A stretch of DNA of 64,000 bases. Origin: Halorubrum aidingense JCM 13560. Lineage in GTDB: Archaea > Halobacteriota > Halobacteria > Halobacteriales > Haloferacaceae. The position numbers were made by a program, and so were the translations under genes. Below the pieces are notes generated by a model. The model had not been told where the DNA came from, ran no database searches, and saw only the letters and a list, made by a program, of their open reading frames with translations. The DNA lies in assembly GCF_000336995.1 (NCBI RefSeq), contig NZ_AOJI01000026.1, positions 178,240 to 242,239 on the forward strand. The letters run 5' to 3'. Each line of letters starts with the position of its first letter. Positions within the stretch are counted from its first letter, which is position 1. Below are positions 61,013-64,000 of the stretch, one piece after another.

Positions 61013-61849
61013 GTGGCGACCGAGTCGTCTTCGCCGACCGGATCGGCGGGCGCGGCGGACCGACGGACGTGGCAGCGCCCGACCGCGTTCCGGAGCCGCC
61101 GGGTCAAGTGGCTGGTGTACGGCATCGTGCTCGCGGTGATCGCGTGGTCGGTCACGAGCCTCCGGATCACGCCGGGCCGCTTCCTCTCCGGGTTCGGGTA
61201 CGGCTACGAACTGATCAACTCGATGCTGCCGCCCGAGACCGGCCAAGAGAACCTCCTTCGGCTGGCGGACCGGATGGTCGAGACGATCGCGATGGCGATG
61301 GTCGCGACCGTCGCGGGGATCGGGATGAGCCTCCCGGTGGCGTTCGGGGCGGCCGAGAACATCTCGCCGCGACCGACCTACTACCTCAGCCGCGGGATCA
61401 TCAGCGTCTCGCGGGCGATCGACGGACTGATCGTCGCGATCGTCGCCGTCATCGCGCTGGGGTTCGGCCCGCTCGCGGGGATCGTCGCGATCAGCTTCAA
61501 GACGATCGGCTTCTTCTCGAAGCTGTTCGCCGAGGACCTAGAGGACATCGACATGGGCGGCGTCGAGGCGGTGGAGGCGACCGGCGCCTCCCGCTTTCAG
61601 ACGCTCGTCTACGGGGTCGTCCCGCAAGTCGTCCCCCGCTTCGCCGGGCTCGCCGTGTACCGCTGGGACATCAACATCCGGTCGTCAACGATCGTCGGGA
61701 TCGTCGGGGCCGGCGGGGTCGGCGTGCTCCTCCAGCGGGCCTACTCCCGGTACGAGTACGACTACGTGGCGGCGATCCTCGTCGCGATCATCGCCGTGGT
61801 CCTGGTCGCCGAGTTCGTGAGCGCCGTCGTCAGACGGAGGGTCCAGTGA
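61013..61849 (+). CDS. phnE: Phosphonate ABC transporter permease, first copy
   Basis: Membrane subunit, 278 aa with about six helices. The BPD-transport EAA loop is GGVEAVEATGASRFQTLVYGVVPQVVPRFAGLAVYRWDINIRSSTIVGIVGAGGVG. The start is a GTG directly after the phnC TGA (2-nt gap). It overlaps the second permease by one base (61849), so the two are coupled and probably form a heterodimeric channel. Confidence 0.93.
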   Translation: MATESSSPTGSAGAADRRTWQRPTAFRSRRVKWLVYGIVLAVIAWSVTSLRITPGRFLSGFGYGYELINSMLPPETGQENLLRLADRMVETIAMAMVATVAGIGMSLPVAFGAAENISPRPTYYLSRGIISVSRAIDGLIVAIVAVIALGFGPLAGIVAISFKTIGFFSKLFAEDLEDIDMGGVEAVEATGASRFQTLVYGVVPQVVPRFAGLAVYRWDINIRSSTIVGIVGAGGVGVLLQRAYSRYEYDYVAAILVAIIAVVLVAEFVSAVVRRRVQ

Positions 61850-62643
61850 TGGCGGGTGCCACGCGCGAGTGGAGTCGATTTGACGCGCGAGAGCGGCTCT
61901 TCCGGATCGGCGGTGCGCTCGTCGCCGTCGCCGTCGTGGTCGCCTCGTGGGAGTGGCTCGACATGAGCCTGCAGTACGTGACCACCGCGCCGGCGCAGGT
62001 CGGCGACCTCCTCGGTCGAATGTATCCACCGGACTGGGGGTACCTGCCGAACGCGGTCGGACCGCTCGCCGAGACGATCCAGATCGCCGTCGTCGGAACG
62101 ATCGCGGCGGTGGCGATGGCGGCGCCAGTCGCGTACATCACCGCCGAGAACACGACGCCGAACCGGGCGACGTACGCGCTCGGGAAGCTCATCGTCACGG
62201 TGTCGCGGTCGGTCCACACGATCGTGTGGGCGCTGCTGTTCGTCGTGATGTTCGGGCCGGGCGCGCTCGCGGGCACCGTCGCGACCGCGGTCCGGTCGAT
62301 CGGGTTCCTCGCGAAGCTGCTCGGCGAGGAGATCGAGGAGATCAACTTCGGGCAAGTAGAGGGGATCCGGGCGGTCGGTGCGAGCCCCGCCCAGCTGCTG
62401 ATCTACGGGATCGTCCCGCAGATCAAGCCCGCGCTCGTCGGGCTGACCGTGTACCGGTGGGACATCAACGTGCGCGCGGCGACGATCCTCGGCTTCGTCG
62501 GCGCCGGCGGTATCGGCGTCCAGCTGTTCGAGGCGATCGACTCGTTCGCCTGGCGAACGGTGTCGGCGCTGTTGTTCGCCATTCTCGCGGTCGTGCTGGT
62601 GAGCGAGGGGATCTCGGCGTACGCGCGCCGGAAGGTGCGCTGA
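61849..62643 (+). CDS. phnE: Phosphonate ABC transporter permease, second copy
   Basis: Second membrane subunit, 264 aa with about six helices and its own EAA loop: GQVEGIRAVGASPAQLLIYGIVPQIKPALVGLTVYRWDINVRAATILGFVGAGGIGVQ. It is clearly related to but diverged from the first copy, so it is an old duplication rather than a recent one. The ATG overlaps the previous stop (ATGA). Confidence 0.93.
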   Translation: MAGATREWSRFDARERLFRIGGALVAVAVVVASWEWLDMSLQYVTTAPAQVGDLLGRMYPPDWGYLPNAVGPLAETIQIAVVGTIAAVAMAAPVAYITAENTTPNRATYALGKLIVTVSRSVHTIVWALLFVVMFGPGALAGTVATAVRSIGFLAKLLGEEIEEINFGQVEGIRAVGASPAQLLIYGIVPQIKPALVGLTVYRWDINVRAATILGFVGAGGIGVQLFEAIDSFAWRTVSALLFAILAVVLVSEGISAYARRKVR

Positions 62644-62748
62644 CACGGCGAGCGCACCCCGACGACGGACAGGGAGAAGAACGACGCGGCACGAAACGGA
62701 TCCGAGCGGCTCGGAACGGACGACGCGGCGCGGAACACGGAGATACAC

Positions 62749-63456
62749 ATGACGACGGTTCACGACACCGACGCTCGCATCGATCGGACGAACGACGAGG
62801 TGCTGCTGTTCGACATGGACGGCGTGATCCTCGAAGGCTGGGGGACGGAAGCCGTGGTTCACAGCCGCGCGCTCGAGGACGTCCTCGACGAGCGCGACAT
62901 GCGGGTGACCGGCGACCTCCGACGCCCGCTCGAGACCCACGAGTACGACGACGACTTCCGGGCCGCCTGCGAGGAGCTCGGCGTCGATCCGGCGGCGTTC
63001 TATCGAGCGCGCGAGGAGCGCAGCGCGAAGCGGTCGGTCGAGCGGCTGGCGGCCGGAACCCGGCGCCTCTGTCCGGACGTCGATGCGCTCGACGAGCTGA
63101 CCGAGCACGCGTCGGTCGGCCTCGTGAGCAACAACTACGACCCGACCGTCGCCTTCGTCGTCGACCACTTCCGGCTCGACGCGTTCTCTTTCGTCCGCGG
63201 TCGCGACCTCGGGGCGGCCGGGTTCCGCCGACGCAAGCCGAACCCGCACTACCTGAACGAGGCGCTGGAGGCGCTCGACGCGTCCGGCGGCCTCTACGTG
63301 GGCGACCGCGCCACCGACATCATCGCCGCCGAACGCGCCGGCCTCGACGGCGTGTTCGTCCGCAGAGAGCACAACGCCTCGCTGGAGCTCGACGTGGAGC
63401 CGACCGTCGAGATCGGTAGTCTCCACGAGCTCGTCCCGCTCGTTCGCGGGCGCTGA
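62749..63456 (+). CDS. HAD-superfamily phosphatase
   Basis: The 235 aa carry the HAD motifs: I, LLFDMDGVILEG (nucleophile Asp); II, GLVSNNYD (Ser/Thr); III, KPNPHYLNEAL (Lys); and IV, YVGDRATDIIAAERAGL (GD-x3-D). A helical cap lies between I and II. It follows the phn transporter by 105 bp on the same strand, so it probably removes phosphate from an imported phosphate ester or similar compound; it is not a recognisable phosphonatase (PhnX). Confidence 0.85.
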   Translation: MTTVHDTDARIDRTNDEVLLFDMDGVILEGWGTEAVVHSRALEDVLDERDMRVTGDLRRPLETHEYDDDFRAACEELGVDPAAFYRAREERSAKRSVERLAAGTRRLCPDVDALDELTEHASVGLVSNNYDPTVAFVVDHFRLDAFSFVRGRDLGAAGFRRRKPNPHYLNEALEALDASGGLYVGDRATDIIAAERAGLDGVFVRREHNASLELDVEPTVEIGSLHELVPLVRGR

Positions 63457-63489
63457 TCGCCCTCGAAGCGGGCGCGTGTCCCGCGAGGG

Positions 63490-63798
63490 TCACCGTTTAT
63501 CGTCCGAACCGAGATCCCTTCGACAGCGTGGACACCGTGCCCCGCCGGCGACCACCCGGGTCCCGCACGCCGAGCAGCGCCGGCCGTCGATGCCCGCAGT
63601 CGCGGACGCGAGCACGTCGACCGGCGCCGGTCGGGGCTCTTCGACCACCCCCTGCGCCGCGAGTCGATCGATCAGCGCGTCGTCGCGGAGCCACGCGAGG
63701 AAGCGCCAGAGCCCGAGGTACAGGACCGTCGGGCCGCCGATCGCGACCGCGGCGACCGCGAGCCGGAACGCGAGCTCAGCCGTGCTACCGATACCCAT
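63490..63798 (-). CDS. Membrane protein with C-terminal zinc ribbon, 102 aa
   Basis: An N-terminal hydrophobic segment (about 8-35) is followed by a short helical region (about 38-60) and a zinc ribbon with RRCSACGTRVVAGGARCPRCRRDLG, two C-x2-C pairs. This is the same theme as the gene at 42616, with the domains in the opposite order. Function unknown. Convergent with the HAD gene (33 bp apart). Confidence 0.75.
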   Translation of the reverse strand: MGIGSTAELAFRLAVAAVAIGGPTVLYLGLWRFLAWLRDDALIDRLAAQGVVEEPRPAPVDVLASATAGIDGRRCSACGTRVVAGGARCPRCRRDLGSDDKR

Positions 63799-63903
63799 AC
63801 CATTCCATCGGATCGAAGGAGATTGTAGCTGTCGTCGGTACCGCCGGCGTGAGCGGCTAGGCCGACGGACCGAGGTGCAGGAGAACGCTCGCGGCGGGCT
63901 CGC

Positions 63904-64000
63904 TCAGGACAGGTCGGCGAAGACGACGGCGTCGCAGTCGGCGCAGGCCCTGACGGGACGCTCGGGGTTGCCGCTGACGCCGCCGGGACCCCCACAGCAG
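63904..64000 (-). CDS. Zinc-ribbon protein, C-terminal part only (window edge)
   Basis: 31 visible residues before the stop: CCGGPGGVSGNPERPVRACA, then DCDAVVFADLS. The CC and C-x2-C pairs look like the two halves of a small zinc ribbon of the type common in haloarchaea. The start is beyond the window, so length and identity are open. Confidence 0.6.
   Translation of the reverse strand, partial: CCGGPGGVSGNPERPVRACADCDAVVFADLS

Overview
The window is a stretch of a haloarchaeal chromosome, most likely Halorubrum or a close relative (order Haloferacales). The evidence is a very high G+C content with GC-rich third codon positions, strongly acidic proteins, an archaeal S10/spc/alpha-type ribosomal operon containing L19e, L32e, S4e and SecY, eIF1A, archaeal Trm1, twin-arginine lipoprotein signals, and many promoters with a TATA box 22-31 nt upstream of the start codon (leaderless mRNAs). 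The genus is inferred; domain and class are firmly supported.

Layout. 1-5.1 kb: an aldo/keto reductase cut by the window edge, an FeS-type photolyase, small membrane proteins, eIF1A, an ATP-grasp ligase with an in-frame 18-bp repeat, and Hsp20. 5.4-7.8 kb: gap and pgk, the glyceraldehyde-phosphate/phosphoglycerate part of glycolysis and gluconeogenesis. 7.9-9.8 kb: divergent lrp and glnA around a small palindrome. 10-15.7 kb: a PAP2 phosphatase, a YihY-type membrane protein, Trm1, a membrane protein with eight 36-bp tandem repeats, and a membrane-tethered probable regulator. 15.8-18.8 kb: an amino-acid permease, UspA and an Lrp/TrkA-C regulator, a recurrent haloarchaeal trio.

19.3-33.6 kb (minus strand): one long ribosomal operon running SPOUT methyltransferase-L3-L4-L23-L2-S19-L22-S3-L29-Rpp29-S17-L14-L24-S4e-L5-S14-S8-L6-L32e-L19e-L18-S5-L30-L15-SecY. 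Many neighbours overlap by a few bases, which suggests translational coupling.

33.8-48.5 kb: a Tat-exported sugar dehydrogenase, tRNA-Gly(GCC) followed by a hairpin-rich non-coding repeat, a 1-Cys peroxiredoxin-like protein, a DedA-like protein, an acyl-CoA carboxylase carboxyltransferase, an overlapping fba-fbp pair (gluconeogenesis), 3-hydroxyacyl-CoA dehydrogenase, membrane proteins, an MFS exporter, a receiver-PAS-LOV histidine kinase, DNA polymerase IV and a Nudix hydrolase. 48.6-57.5 kb: a CPBP protease, the RNase P RNA gene (minus strand), AMMECR1 behind a structured leader, nicotinate phosphoribosyltransferase and a nicotinamidase-like hydrolase (NAD salvage), a PGF-CTERM surface protein with an HExxH motif, phytoene synthase, and a second copy of the hairpin-rich repeat in opposite orientation. 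57.5-63.5 kb: hisD, then a phosphonate/phosphate-ester ABC transporter (phnD-phnC-phnE-phnE) ending in a HAD phosphatase. Zinc-ribbon genes close the window.

No CRISPR array, insertion sequence, prophage or restriction system is visible. The least explained features are the pair of hairpin-rich repeats, the tetrad-repeat membrane protein, and the structured leader of the AMMECR1 gene.
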